64,000 nucleotides of DNA from Taudactylus pleione (taxonomy: Eukaryota > Chordata > Amphibia > Anura > Myobatrachidae). How positions within the stretch are numbered: the first letter of the stretch is position 1; each line of letters begins with the position of its first letter. Where the stretch lies: contig JAUIMM010000169.1 of the NCBI GenBank assembly GCA_031769625.1, positions 9,234,001 through 9,298,000 of the forward strand. Direction: 5' to 3'. A program made the translations under genes and the position numbers. Below, piece after piece: positions 44,480 through 56,400 of this stretch. The notes under the pieces were generated by a model, which was given only the letters and a program-made list of their open reading frames with translations, did not search any database and had not been told where the DNA came from.

Positions 44480-46384
44480 CCTAGACCTTGTAGCACTTTT
44501 AAGTTGCTTTTCAGCTGTCACTATGTCTACAGCCCAAACCCAGTACAAGTACAGTTTTAAAGAGTGTAGTGTAGGTACAATTGTTATTTTATTTAGTGCT
44601 ACACTATGAATGGATACTGCCAGGGCTTATTTCACCCCAATATAGTTTCTAAAATTATTTATTTATAATGGAGCTAGTGAATCATTGTTATGGCCAAATT
44701 CAATAAGCTGCAAGTTCCGTAGTGTGAAGTTTTGCACTTTGCAGGATATTTTCATGAAGTGCACTCCCAATATTGCACAATTCAATTACAAACTGCCAGA
44801 AACGGCACCACGGCAATGAGCACAACCTATGTAAACCTCACAAAAGAGTGGAAAAATCGCCCTGAACCCCAGAAAGTGGAAAATAAGTTAGCAGCACAGC
44901 AGGCTGTTTGTGGCCATAAGCAAAGTATTGGAAGCAGTTAAATGGTTTCAAATGGCTGATTTTTGCAGCTTTTATGTATGATGATTAAAGTGCCTCTGTA
45001 TTGAAGTGTGTTTATGTCAGTGACAAGCAGTGAGGTAAATGGCTGGGCTAGTATCAGAGCCAGATTTACAGATACATATGTGAACTAGAGGTTTCATGTG
45101 ATCAAGGTGCAACAGTATATAGTGCTGGAAATTTGGTGTGTTTTGATCATGGATGTGCGGAAAAGATAGGGGAGGCAGCGCCTCACCTGCCATACACTTT
45201 TTACTCCAGAGTTTGACTGTAAAACTGATTAGAAAAATACAACAAATATATTTATAATATTTTTTTAAATTTTTCTTATAATATTTATAGTTAAAACTCT
45301 GGAGTATACTGAAGTATGACAGGAAAGACTCTGCCTCACCTGACTGCACATTTATACGTTTATATACAGATTTGTAAAAAGTTTGAAAAAAAATACTTGC
45401 AATTCCCATCTGCTAGTTGCATAACCCATTTCCCATAATTACAACACCCAACATACATGTCCAAATCATTTAACTAATTTTTCTACTTCTTAAGGAAAAT
45501 TAAATGAAAAATGATATGTGTTATTGCCATATTTTCCTATTTAAACACCTATAAGAAGGCATGACACCCATTGAGGAACCTCTCTGACCCCTCCTTAACA
45601 TCTTAAAAATTAAACTTTCCTATAAATCAAGCAGTAATGGAAAAAAAAAGTTTTACAAAAAATATACAATAAATCTAAACAAGATAACAATTGTTCAAAC
45701 TTTTTGGAAAAAATGGTGGTGAAGGTAATGCTGAACATTACTCCTTCTGGGCCTGTAGTTTGCATTAAAATCATGCCTCCCCATCCTGATTCTAGGCAAC
45801 TGTTCTGCCATAATGACTTTCGAGCCTTTTGTAATATATTGGGAGTTATGTACCATTCAGTGCCGTTTCGTAGAGTAGAGTGGTGGTGAATCATTGCTGC
45901 TTACACCTTCTATGTCTATGCACCCAGCAATGCAGGTGTTTTTACTAGTTGGGTTAATATCTGTGATGTTCTGGCACTGCAGGGCCTCTGCAAAGATAGT
46001 ATGGATTAAGAATATATCAGATAAAATGCACCTTGCTACTTGGCCATATGTCCTGGCAAAGAGTACTACAACCTCCCAGTTTGTGGTGAATCACATCACA
46101 TTTGATGCAGTTGACCTGGTTATTTAAATAGTCTTCTTGTGAAAACTGGGTATAATACAATTTTTTTTATTATTTTTGTCAATTTTCCACATAAAATAAG
46201 AACAATAACCTGGTTATTTATTAAAATATGGCAACATAAAAGCCGGAACAATGCATGGAAAATTATTGTAGGCATGTAGCATTGTTAGTAAATTTTTCTG
46301 TAGTGAAACGCAGCAATTGCAGTTTACTCTGGTCACAGAGCTTCAACAGACCCCCAGACCCATGTATAAAGTGGTTAACTTATA
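44480..46384. other. AT-rich intergenic DNA, weak inverted repeat
   Basis: 45165-45350 has mirrored words (CTCCAGAGTTTGACTG / AGTTAAAACTCTGGAG; GCGCCTCACCTGCCATAC / GTATGACAGG), probably an old MITE. No gene. Confidence 0.45.
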
Positions 46385-46756
46385 GGGGTAAATTTACTAA
46401 GAATCGAGTTTGGGCGATATTGCATTCTCGTGCGAGTTTGGTCTGTTTTTACTAAGGGCAAACACGTGCAAACTTGCAGGACGAACTTGAATGAACACAA
46501 AACTCGCACAAATTGAAAAACATCACCAAATACACCATCGGCCAACTCGCAAATACTTTCCATAGGAAACAAACAATACAACACGCAAATTTACCAATAA
46601 TCGATGTTTGAAACTCGCACGAGAAATGACCAAACTCACACCAAAATAGACTTTTCAAATAGGCTATCACCTGAGGTGAGTGTTTGCATGTGTTCACAGG
46701 TGCTTCAAGTTGCAATTAGTGGGAGCACAATGATGATGCCTATAAAAGGGGCTTAA

Positions 46757-47272
46757 AGGCCTGATCCAGCAAGGATCACTAGTCTGCTTATACGCATGCA
46801 TTGCAGTTGCTAATATCAGCGGTGATATGCAAATGTTTGCATTCGCAATGTGATTGCAGCCTAACATAAGGATGTCGACTTCCCTTTACTCACATCCGTA
46901 TACTTTGGCAACATAGCAAAATAATCGGTAACATCGAGTAACATGGGCACAGTTAAGGCAGGTTAGACCTCACTTCAGCACACACTATGAGGCCTCAGGC
47001 TGCGTATGGTATCGCAGTGGATAATTTATGCACACACATGCAACGGTGTTCAAACGCACTGGTACGCCTGAATTCGCCTGACCACCCCCCTGTCACCACC
47101 CAAAAATGGCACTTCCTGTCAATCACTCAACGATGGGTCTGCATCGCCACTGCGATTGCAGTTCCGATCGTAGAATCTGGTTCGCGCACTGCAATGCATA
47201 TGCATGCGCAGTGTAAAATAATCGCCCATCTGTGTGTGTATTAGCAACTGCGATCTTTGCTGAATCAGGCCC
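46757..47272. mobile_element. Harbinger-type MITE, TSD TAA
   Basis: Ends AGGCCTGATCCAGCAAGGATC / GATCTTTGCTGAATCAGGCCC with TAA duplicated (46754-46756, 47273-47275). TAA fits the TWA target preference of PIF/Harbinger elements. Its right end plus flanking DNA is copied into FGG intron 5 (53066-53208). Confidence 0.88.
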
Positions 47273-47344
47273 TAAATCAGCTACATTGATTTGTATGAAA
47301 TAAAAATGGCAGAATATACTACCAGTGCTATTCAATGCATGTGG

Positions 47345-47995
47345 CTGGGATTTCAGAGGCTCTACCAGAAGGCTGGAAGGACCAGGAGCAAGAAACTGAG
47401 CAGGCTCATGAGGTAATGCAGGTACCACAAAGGCTGCGCAGGCCACGGTTTTTTTAGGAGGCCTTCGAACCTGAACGCATTGGCCGATAGCGAGGTAATA
47501 CAGATGGTCCGGCTGAACCGTAACAGCATATTCCATCTGTATGACCAAGTCAAACTGGACCAAGACCCAGACACAGAACGTTCACACTCTGTCTCAAGCC
47601 TGCATAAGCTTCTGGCTGTGTTGCACTTTCTGGCTATTGGTAATTTTAAGTCTTTGACAGATATCCCAGTCAACATTCTCACAGTTCCTAACTCAGGTAA
47701 TGGCATCATTTCAGCCACTAATGAATACCTGCATCTGCTTCCCTAGCCAGGAGCCACAGTGGCATGCAGTCAGGGTAGCTTTTTGTAGCATTGAAAGCAT
47801 GACTAATGTCCTGGGTGCTATTGACTGCACTCACAACCGCAGCCCAGATGGCATTCTTGCGGCGGGTCGATGTGCTGGCAACCTTTCATCGAAACAGCAG
47901 GTGGTGGCATTTCATGACCTCCTGCATAAGGGCCATGTTCTCTTCCACAGGGAATTCCACATTGCGCCCCGTCTTGGTCTTGCCCCTCTGACAGG
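47345..47995 (+). pseudogene. Broken PIF/Harbinger-type transposase
   Basis: Successive + frames read ADSEVIQMVRLNRNSIFHL, TERSHSVSSLHKLLAVLHFL and AIGNFKSLTDIPVNI, then after a frameshift ICFPSQEPQWHAVRVAF, NVLGAIDCTHNRSPDG and SSKQQVVAFHDLL. The 'R-L-N/S-R' helix start, 'ALRFLATG-like' segment and 'GAIDCTH' motif (first catalytic aspartate) follow the order seen in HARBI1-like transposases. At least two frameshifts (near 47455 in a T-run and near 47700) break the frame, and a hAT element at 48004 cuts off the rest, so the remaining catalytic residues are not visible. Non-functional. Confidence 0.75.
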
Positions 47996-48003
47996 GTGCA
48001 TCA

Positions 48004-49216
48004 CAGTGGCGGAACTCCCGGAGACAATGGAGTCATTTGCCGCTGGGCTCCAGCCCTTAAGGGGGCACCTGGCTCCATTGTCCCCCGGGCCGTTCCCCCG
48101 GCACTGCTATGGAGATGGAGCACTGCTGATCGGCGCTCCACCTCCAGCGGCGTCACTACGGGGGGGGTGCGGTCGCACCCTCTATTTGCCGGGCTCCTGC
48201 TGAGTGTTTTACAAGTGGAGTGGGTGCCGGGCTCTCTCTTTACCCCCGGCGGTAGCCGGAGGAATGGAGCTCACTCCTGAGCTTTGCTTCTGGGACCCGC
48301 AATGCACTATGGGAGTGACACCATGACGTCGCTCCCATAGTTCCGAGGAGCGGGCACCAGGGACGCAAGGCAGCAGCACTGGAGCGGGGTTTCAGGTAAG
48401 TATTGTTTTTTTTGTTTTTTTTGTATGTGTGTGCGCTCGCGGGGGGGTCTCACTACAGGGGGCATTATTGGGGTCTCACTACAGGGGGCATTACTGGGGG
48501 CTCACTACAGGGGGCATCACTGAGGGCTCACTACAGGGTGCATTACTGGGGGCTTACTACAGGGAGCTTACTACAGGGGGCATTATGGGGGCTTACTACA
48601 GGGAGCTTACTACAGGGGGCATTATGGGGGCTTACTACAGGGGGCATTACTGGGGGCTTATTACAGGGGGCATTATGGGGGCTTACTACAGGGGGCATTA
48701 TGGGGGCTTACTACAGGGGGCATTACGGGGGCTTACTACAGGGGGCATTACTGGGGGCTTACTACAGGGGGCATTACGGGGGCTTACTACAGGGGGCATT
48801 ACTGGGGGCTTACTACAGGGGGCATTATGGGGGCTTACTACAGGGGGCATTACTGGGGGCTTTCTACAGGGGGCATTACTGGGGGCTTACTACAGGGGGC
48901 ATTACAGGGAGTTTACTACTGGGGACTTACTACAGGGGGCTTACTACTGGGAGCACTACAGGGGGCTTACTACTGGGGGCACTGCAGGGGCCCTTACTAC
49001 TGGGGCACTGCAAAGGGGGACCATTACTGGAGGGCACTACATAGGCGGCACTGCATAGGGGGACCTCTACAGAGGGCACTGAACAGGGGGACCACTACTG
49101 GGGGAACTGCATAGGGGGGCGGCAGCTGGGGCTGGCATAGGTGCTGGGGGGGTGGTACATTTTAATATGGGGGGGGCACCAACATTTATCTTGCCCGGGA
49201 TGAAGTTACGCCACTG
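48004..49216. mobile_element. hAT-type element with internal 27-bp minisatellite
   Basis: Ends CAGTGGCGGAACTCCCGG and GAAGTTACGCCACTG. The flanks GTGCATCA / GTGCCTAA agree at six of eight. The interior from ~48456 is a minisatellite. A segment with ATGGGAGTGACACCATGACG (48308-48330) is shared with the element at 10285-10978. It splits the Harbinger-type transposase relic. Confidence 0.75.
48456..49110. repeat. ~27-bp minisatellite, ~24 copies
   Basis: Tandem GGGGGCATTACTGGGGGCTT plus ACTACAG, with one-base length variants (TTATGG, TTACGG). It yields long glycine/tyrosine-rich + frames (LTTGGITGGLLQGAL repeats) in three registers, which is repeat artefact. Complementary in sequence to the CCCCCAGTAATGCCCCCT units at 10285 and 13140. 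Confidence 0.93.
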
Positions 49217-49905
49217 GTGCCTAATCACTGCTGCCTGTACTGCTCAATAGGGCCTCTTGAGCAACAACCTCCTCCACCTCACTCTCTACTGCCTCTTCTC
49301 TGCCCCCCTCCCTATACAAACACAAAAAAAGCCAAACCTACGCTCCTACTTTCCCCACACATACAAAACAGTACAAAAGAAAAAAATACAATCAAGACAG
49401 GAATATGAGACAAACAGATAAATAACAAGACAATAAATAAGCACAAAACAACTTCAACACACCAAGCAACAATAAATTCCACTAGCCAAAAACTCTCTTA
49501 CACTACTAAACACACTCCTCATTGTCCCTCTGCAAACTCCAACCAACAAAACCCTCAAAGGTCAGGCTGTTTGTGGCGTTTTTATATGCTTGGGCAGTGT
49601 GTACATGACATGTGACTGTTTCAGCCATGTTTCTAGGATGATATATACATTCTCGTGCGTGTTTTACAAACACATCCATACTCGTGCGTATTTATAATCG
49701 CATGTGTTTTGAAAATACGTTAACATTTGCATGTGTGTTTGATCTCGCACGTGTTTTGACAAAACACGTTTGCATTTACCATGGAAAAACATGATTTTGC
49801 AAAGCTCACTTCTTGCTAAATTTGCGAGTTTGGTCTGGGAAAACTCGTACAAACCTGTTCGGGTTTAATCTCGCCCCAAACACCATTCTTAGTAAATGTA
49901 GCCCC

Positions 49906-50128
49906 AGGTATTAGACATAGATGACATAGATAGTGATAATTACACCAGTATCCAACAGAATTAGATCATTTCTGTGCAGGTTATCACTAATGATAATTTT
50001 CAGGAACAGATGACAACTATAGAGACCTTACTGCATTAGTGTCAGTGGTGCCTGGGATACGCTGAAAATGCTGTGTACCCAACAACCAGCCACAAATTGT
50101 GCAAGTCCCTGAAATTTTCCTGCTAAGA
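49906..50128. other. FGG 5' flank, no repeat recognised
   Basis: Single-copy-looking AT-rich DNA between the Harbinger-type element and the FGG proximal promoter. Confidence 0.5.
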
Positions 50129-50296
50129 GTTAATGTCCAATGATGTTAATGTTCACTGTTTTTTAGTGACTAATGTCCTTTTCTTCTGAGGGTCATCACC
50201 TCTTTAGCTCCACCCTTAGGCCCTTTACTTTGACCTTTGGACAACTCATTGTCCCTGTCTGCAGTGCTAATGCTGGTCACTGGGATGACATAAAAC
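50129..50296 (+). promoter_or_regulatory. Putative FGG promoter with liver-factor-like motifs
   Basis: A TATA-like ACATAAAA lies at 50289-50296, ~75 bp before the chosen start codon, which suits a short 5' leader. Just upstream is CTGGGA (50280-50285), the core of the IL-6 response motif known from mammalian fibrinogen genes. ACTTTGACCTTTGGAC at 50227-50242 is the complement of an HNF4-like direct repeat. Two GTTAATG words (50129 and 50145) resemble HNF1 half-sites. These are motif matches only; hepatocyte and acute-phase control is known for the family and inferred here. Confidence 0.45.
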
Positions 50297-50370
50297 AGCA
50301 GTACCCTCCAGGTCGCTTCATTTGTGAACTATCCAACCAAGCAAGTGCAGGACAGAAAGGACCTGCTGCA

Positions 50371-50439
50371 ATGGCACGATTACACCAGCAGGGAGTACTG
50401 TTCCTCCAGTCCATACTCCTCTTCTCAAGCACTTATTCT
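50371..50439 (+). CDS. fgg: fgg exon 1: signal peptide
   Basis: 23 codons ([20 protein letters not shown]...) with a hydrophobic core. G at -3 and +4 of the ATG. Donor GTGAGT; ends in phase 0, as does the human signal-peptide exon. Cleavage is expected at or near the end of this exon. Confidence 0.9.
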
Positions 50440-53400
50440 GTGAGTATTAGGACAAAGAAGCACAAGTTACTTTTACTTTACAACTATGGTCGTATTGCTG
50501 TAGGGTGTCATAAAATCCTGCCTAAATTCAGCTATATTTTGAAATAGAAGTCATGACTTTGTAGGGTTAGTTTTCAGTATTGCTGATTGGAGTAATTGGT
50601 GCTTTGTAACTAAATGTATTGTAGAAGAGTTCTGTTCAACAACATTTTAATAGAAAATAAACCATTGTGAGAAAACAAATGTGTTTTAATTCTCCAATGC
50701 CCCCTTATAATAATATATTACCAACTTTTTTTTTCAGCTTGTACCTAACACAGATAACTGCTGCATCTTAGATGAACGATTTGTGAGTACATTGTCATTT
50801 TAAAGCGTTTTTTTTTTTTTTTTTAGTAAAAACCTAAGGGGTCAGGAAAGACTTTAATGTCTTGTCTAATCTCTGCTTGTAGGGGGAATATTGCCCAACT
50901 ACATGTGGCGTCTCAGACTTCTTAACCAAATACCACTCAGAAATAAACTTTCAGTTGGAGACCTATGAGAGACTCCTAGGCCAAGCTAAAAACGATACAA
51001 GTGAGACTATTATAATAGTGAGAGACATGGGAGGAACTGGCACCAAGCCTTCCACAGGCCAACAAGGTAAGAAGCGGGAAGTGTACAATAAATGTTTGCG
51101 GGTATCATTTGCCTGTGTACATTTGACTATAAACGTAAATAACTCTGCACATATTTATTTTTATATATGTTCATTTTTATTTACTAGTTATCGACCCTAC
51201 TCAGAAATCTAGAAGCATGCTGGATGAGATTACAAGATATGAGCAGACCGTTACAAAGAATGAACAATATATACAGTATGTATCGCTTAGGGGTGAAGCT
51301 TAGTGTGCTGTGTGGAATACTCTTTTCTACTCACAATGCCTCAACGGACAAGCACAAGGGTTTTGACCAGCTCCCAGTTCACCGTTATTTATTACTATAT
51401 GGTGGTTAGAAGATGATACTCAGCTCCATGTGTACTCATGAACATCATAGCGTAGCGCAGAATAAATCAGAACTTCTGACCTCAGAATCAGCTATCTGGG
51501 ATTACAAGAATACAGCGCGTCATATAGTAATTATTTCCTGATGTTTCCTCAAGTTTATTTTAGAGACGGACATACAGTAATAATACTGTCGAATTACATA
51601 TATTAAACCGATTGCCTTTCTTTTGAGATGTGTTAATAAATGTAAAGATGTTTTCTATAGCTAAAGTAAGTTTTGAAAAAAGTTATTCATTTATCAGTTA
51701 TCAGTTTTAGAAAATCGCCAGCTTTCAGCGTTATTGTATTTAATGGAGGAATGCGACATCCACCGTAATCATGTCCCTTTTTGTCACAGAGAGCTACAAG
51801 AAATACTGAGTTCAAACACACAAAAAATTTCAGTGCTGAAACAGAAGATATCTCAACTGGAAACACAATGCCAACAGCCATGCAAAGACACTGTCCAAAT
51901 ACAGGATTTAACAGGAAAAGGTATTTTAGTGAAAATTGTTTAGTCAGGGGTCATTGGTGAGAGAATGAAACACCAGTGTAAAAGCTGTTGGTTCTCTGTT
52001 TTTTGTATCATATAATATAACTGCCTCTGATTTTGTGTTACTTATTCTGGGCATACACTCTACAATTATCTGTCCAATCTGGATGGTTGGAATGAAAATC
52101 TGGTAATGTATGGGAGCCAATGACAATCATCCATTTTCTCACAAACACTGAAAAACAGCCAAAAATTGCCTTTCAGACAAATTTGTTAAATCAAATGAAT
52201 TTAACCAATTTGAACAATCATTTTGTCCATTTTCCAGTGTTTAAGACCATATGGTAGATTGTCATTTGTTCTCATATATTACCAGATTTTATTCCAACCA
52301 GCCAGATTGGACAGATATCTCACAGATAATTGTAGAGTGTATGCCCAGCATTAGAATTATGTGGGGATATATAGTTACCCCTGATGTTGTGATACTTAGA
52401 ATTATGTGGGAAGTACTGTATAGTTACCCTTGATTTCATGTTAATTAGAATTATGTGGGGAAGTATAGTAACCCCAGATTTTGTGTTGCTTAGAATTATG
52501 TGGGGACAATATAGTTGCCCCTGATTTTGTGTTACTTAGAATTATGTGGGAAGTATAGTTACCCCAGATTTTGTGTTACTTAGAATTATGTGGGGCAGTA
52601 TAGCTGGCCCTGATATTGTGTTACTTAGAATTATGTGGGGAAGTATAGTTACCCCAGATTTTGTGTTACTTAGAATTATGTGGGGCAGTATAGCTGGCCC
52701 TGATGTTGTGTTACTTAGAATTATGTGGGGAAGTATAGTTACCCCAGATTTTGTGTTACTTAGAATTATGTGGGGACAATATAGTTGCCCCTGATTTTGT
52801 GTTACTTAGAATTATGTGGGGCAGTATAGCTGGCCCTGATGTTGTTTTACTTAGAATTATGTGGGGGAAGTATAGTTACCTCTGATGTTGTGTCACTTGG
52901 AATTAGGTGGGGAAGTATAGTTACCTCTGATGTTGTGTCACTTAGAATTAGGTGGGGAAGTATAGCTGGATCTGATTTCCAGTTACTTAGAATTATGTGG
53001 GGGAAGCATAGTTACCCCTGATGTTGTGTCACTTAGAATTATGTGGCGATGTATAGTAACCCCTGATGCGCAGTGTAAAATAATCGCCCATCTGTGTGCA
53101 TATTAGCAACTGCGATCTTTGCTGAATCAGGCCCTAAAGCAGCTACATTGATTTGTATGAAGTAAAAATGGCAGAATTGACTACCAGTGCTATTCAATGT
53201 ATGTGGCTCTGATTTTGTGCTAATTAGAATTATGTGGGGCAGTATAGCTGGCCCTGATTTCCCATTACTTAGCGTTATGTGGGGGAAGCATAGTTACCCC
53301 TGATGTTGTGTTACCTAGACTTATGTGGAGATGTATAGTTACCCCTATTATCGTGCTACTTAGAATTATGTGGGGAACTATAGTTACACCTGATTTTGTG

Positions 53401-56400
53401 TTGAGCTGTGTACACACTAGACGATAAATTGAACAATATGAACAATAACGATATTGTTATTGCTCATCACATTCAATATCGTCCAGTGTGTATGCAAGAT
53501 ATCGTTCACATTGAGGGATGAGGGAGGGTGCCGTCACTGAATGATATCGTTAACGACATTGAACCTGGCAGTGCAGGGGAAACACTTCACAATATCACTC
53601 ATGGAGCATATCGTGTGTATGAGCCTTAACTTAGAATTATGTGGGGAAGTATAACTGGCCCAGATTTTCCCTTACTTAGAATTGTGCGGGGAAACATAGC
53701 TGGCCCTGATTTTAGAATTATGGGGAAAAGTAAAACTGCCCCTGATTTGTGTTATGGTCTAGATTTATCAACGAGTGATATTCTTGTTATAAATCATTAC
53801 TAATTTAAGTGATGCTCAAACCAATTAGCTCCCAACTGTCATTTTTCTAAATTATGACAATTGGGAGCTGATTGGCTGGAGCACCATTTATCATACACAA
53901 CGAGTTTTATCACTCGTTGTGAATTATAAAACTCTTGATAAATGAGGCCCATTAAAGTGACAGTTAGGAGCAGATTGGTTGGAGCACTATTTAAGATTAA
54001 TAACGAGTGATAACAAGAATATCACTTGTTGATAAATCTGGGCCTAATTAAGGGCCTCATTTATCATCGAGTTTTATCATTCACAACTAGTGATAAAACT
54101 TGTTGCATATGATAAATAGTACCAGTCAGCTCCTAACTGTAATTTTTTAAACAGATGACAGTTGGGAGCTGATTGGCTGGAGCACTATTTATCATATGCA
54201 ATGAGTTTTATCACTCGTGAATGATAAAACTCATTGATAAATGAGGCCCTAAGGCCTCATTTAGGGCCCAATTTACAAACGAAATATAACCCCTTTAGCG
54301 CTCGCTAAAGGAGTTATACCATCTTCCTGTATTTAGTAAACAGCGGTAATCTTAGATTACCACTGTTTGTACAGCATCTCTCTCGCCATCTTTTAGATGG
54401 CAAGAGTGATGCGGGCCCCATTGCCGGCAATGGAGACCTGGCGGTGCCTTTCCAGCTTCAATGAAGCCTTCCAGGCACTGCCGGGTCTCCCTGTCATGCA
54501 CATGCGCAGACGGACCGTCGCACATGACACTGGAGCCCCGTCGCTGGCAGCGTTAGGCTGCCAGCAGCCCAGCAGAGGACCTCGTCGAGGACGAGGATTC
54601 TGCTGGATTTCGCGGGACCTCGCCGGAGAGGTAAGTATTACTAAATACCAGTGGAATTTTCATTTGTATCACAGTGATAATAAACGAAAATTCCCGCTGG
54701 TATTTCCCTTTGTTTGTAAATGGGGCCCATACTAACGAGTTTTATCACCAAAACGAGTGATAAATGTCACTGCGTATGATAAATGGTGCTCCAACCAATC
54801 AGCTCCCAACTGTCAACTGTTAGAAAAATGACAGTTGGGAGCTGATTGGCTGGAGCACCGTTTATCATACACAGTGACATTTATCACTCGTTTTGGTGAT
54901 AAAACTCGTTAGTAAATGGGACCTAAGTGGGACAGTATAAAGGCCCCTGAGTTCATGATGCTTAATATTATGTGGGAACATATAACTGCCCCTGATTTCG
55001 TGTCACTTAGAAATAATTAGGAAGTATAGCTGCCCCTAGCACGACTTAAGAGTATCAGGAACAGGCACATTGGTACAGAGAGACCCTAATTTTGTACCAT
55101 GTAAACTTTTTTTGTGACTAGCACTCATGCAAATTATGCCACCCACGATGTGGGACTGCTTTATTGTATTTGAGAGGGAATTTTATTATGTCCAATATTT
55201 TACATTTGTATTTTTATTTATAGATAATTACTGAATATTGTAAAAATGTTCATTTGTTTTAGATTTTTTCATAACAGAGGAAAACTCTGAGAAGTTTCAT
55301 CCATTGTATGATCACAATCATAGCTACAGTAGTGTTAAAGTTACACTTAGCTGGGCACGTTATTTCTTTTTCCTGTTTGAATGGCTGAGGAAGGGGGTGT
55401 GAGTGGCAACCAATCCTCTCATTCACACCCATTTGCACCCATTTGCAAAGCAGCACACAACAATGCTCTTCAACTAAGGCTCTGATAAATTACATCCTGG
55501 GTATGGTGAATTCATGGTACCTGGAAGTGGTGTTTTACATTATCATTAAGTATGAGCTGGATCTATTACACCTGTCTGACCACCACTTAACTGTGGTCAT
55601 TATATTTATTCCAAGCAATCCTAATGTGGAAGTCTTATGGATAGAAAAAAAATGCATTTGTTTTCCAGATTGTCAAGAAGTTTCTAATAAAGGAGCACGA
55701 GTAAGCGGCCTCTACTACATCAAACCTCTGAAAGCCAAGCAGCAGTTCCTGGTTTACTGTGAGATTGAACCATCCGGCAGTGCATGGACCGTTTTTCAAA
55801 GAGTAAGTGTCTGTGGATAATGTCAAAGCTAAAAAGACAGTCCTATATATACAGAGAGACACTTGTTCTTCTAAATCACACAGTTCGCCTATAAGGCAAA
55901 GTGGATCTGTCCATCTATACTTGGTGTGGACATAAACATTTTGCTGACAAGGGAAATATCAACATTCGCGATTTCGACATTGATATAATTTTGGCATTGA
56001 CAGAATGTGGACATTCAGCATATAAATATAGCATTTTTCATGCATTTAAGCCCGAAGCCTGCCCTAACACTAGCTGCAGCCTAACCCTAAACACAGCCTA
56101 ACCCTAAGCCTTACTGCAGCCTAACCCAAACACCCGGGTACAGAGAGGAGCGTGGCCATGCCTTCCCTATTTTTTTTAGTACTATTTGCGGTGACGAGTG
56201 CTGGGAAGGGGGGTGGATTTATCCCCTCGGCCAGGGAGCAAATCCAGGGGTGGGCGGCGATCAGTGCTATTATCCCCCCCTCCCCAGGACACTTACAGCC
56301 CAGCACACAGCAGCGTGTCGACACTATGACAATGACATAATTCTGAACATCATCATTTTAACTATAACATAACGTCCGTGTCAACATTCTGTTGTCGACA

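Larger units (their letters stand above)
46385..49905 (+). mobile_element. Harbinger-type DNA element with transposase remnant, two nested insertions
   Basis: Left GGGGTAAATTTACTAAGAATCG and right CCATTCTTAGTAAATGTAGCCCC are inverted over ~35 bp. Inside lie a MITE (46757-47272), the transposase relic (47345-47995) and a hAT element (48004-49216). Without the insertions about 1.8 kb remains. The 3-bp flanks do not match, so the outer boundaries are likely but not proven. Its right end lies ~380 bp before the FGG TATA-like box. Confidence 0.6.
52015..53740. repeat. ~45-bp minisatellite in fgg intron 5
   Basis: Units of the form TTAGAATTATGTGGGGAAGT ATAGTTACCCCAGATTTTGT GTTAC, ~45 bp, with variants (GGGGCAGTATAGCTGGCCCT; GGTGGGGAAG). 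Regular from ~52348 to 53060, then increasingly degenerate. Interrupted by MITEs at 52048-52348 and 53409-53620 and by the foreign patch at 53066-53208. Confidence 0.9.

Noticed and set aside
48403..49114. Three overlapping + frames of 95-213 codons, Gly/Tyr/Leu-rich
   Set aside because: Products of the ~27-bp minisatellite inside a hAT element; different registers give similar repeats.
50173..50370. Upstream in-frame ATG at 50173 as the fgg start
   Set aside because: It precedes the TATA-like box and would bury the signal peptide behind 66 residues of no recognisable character.
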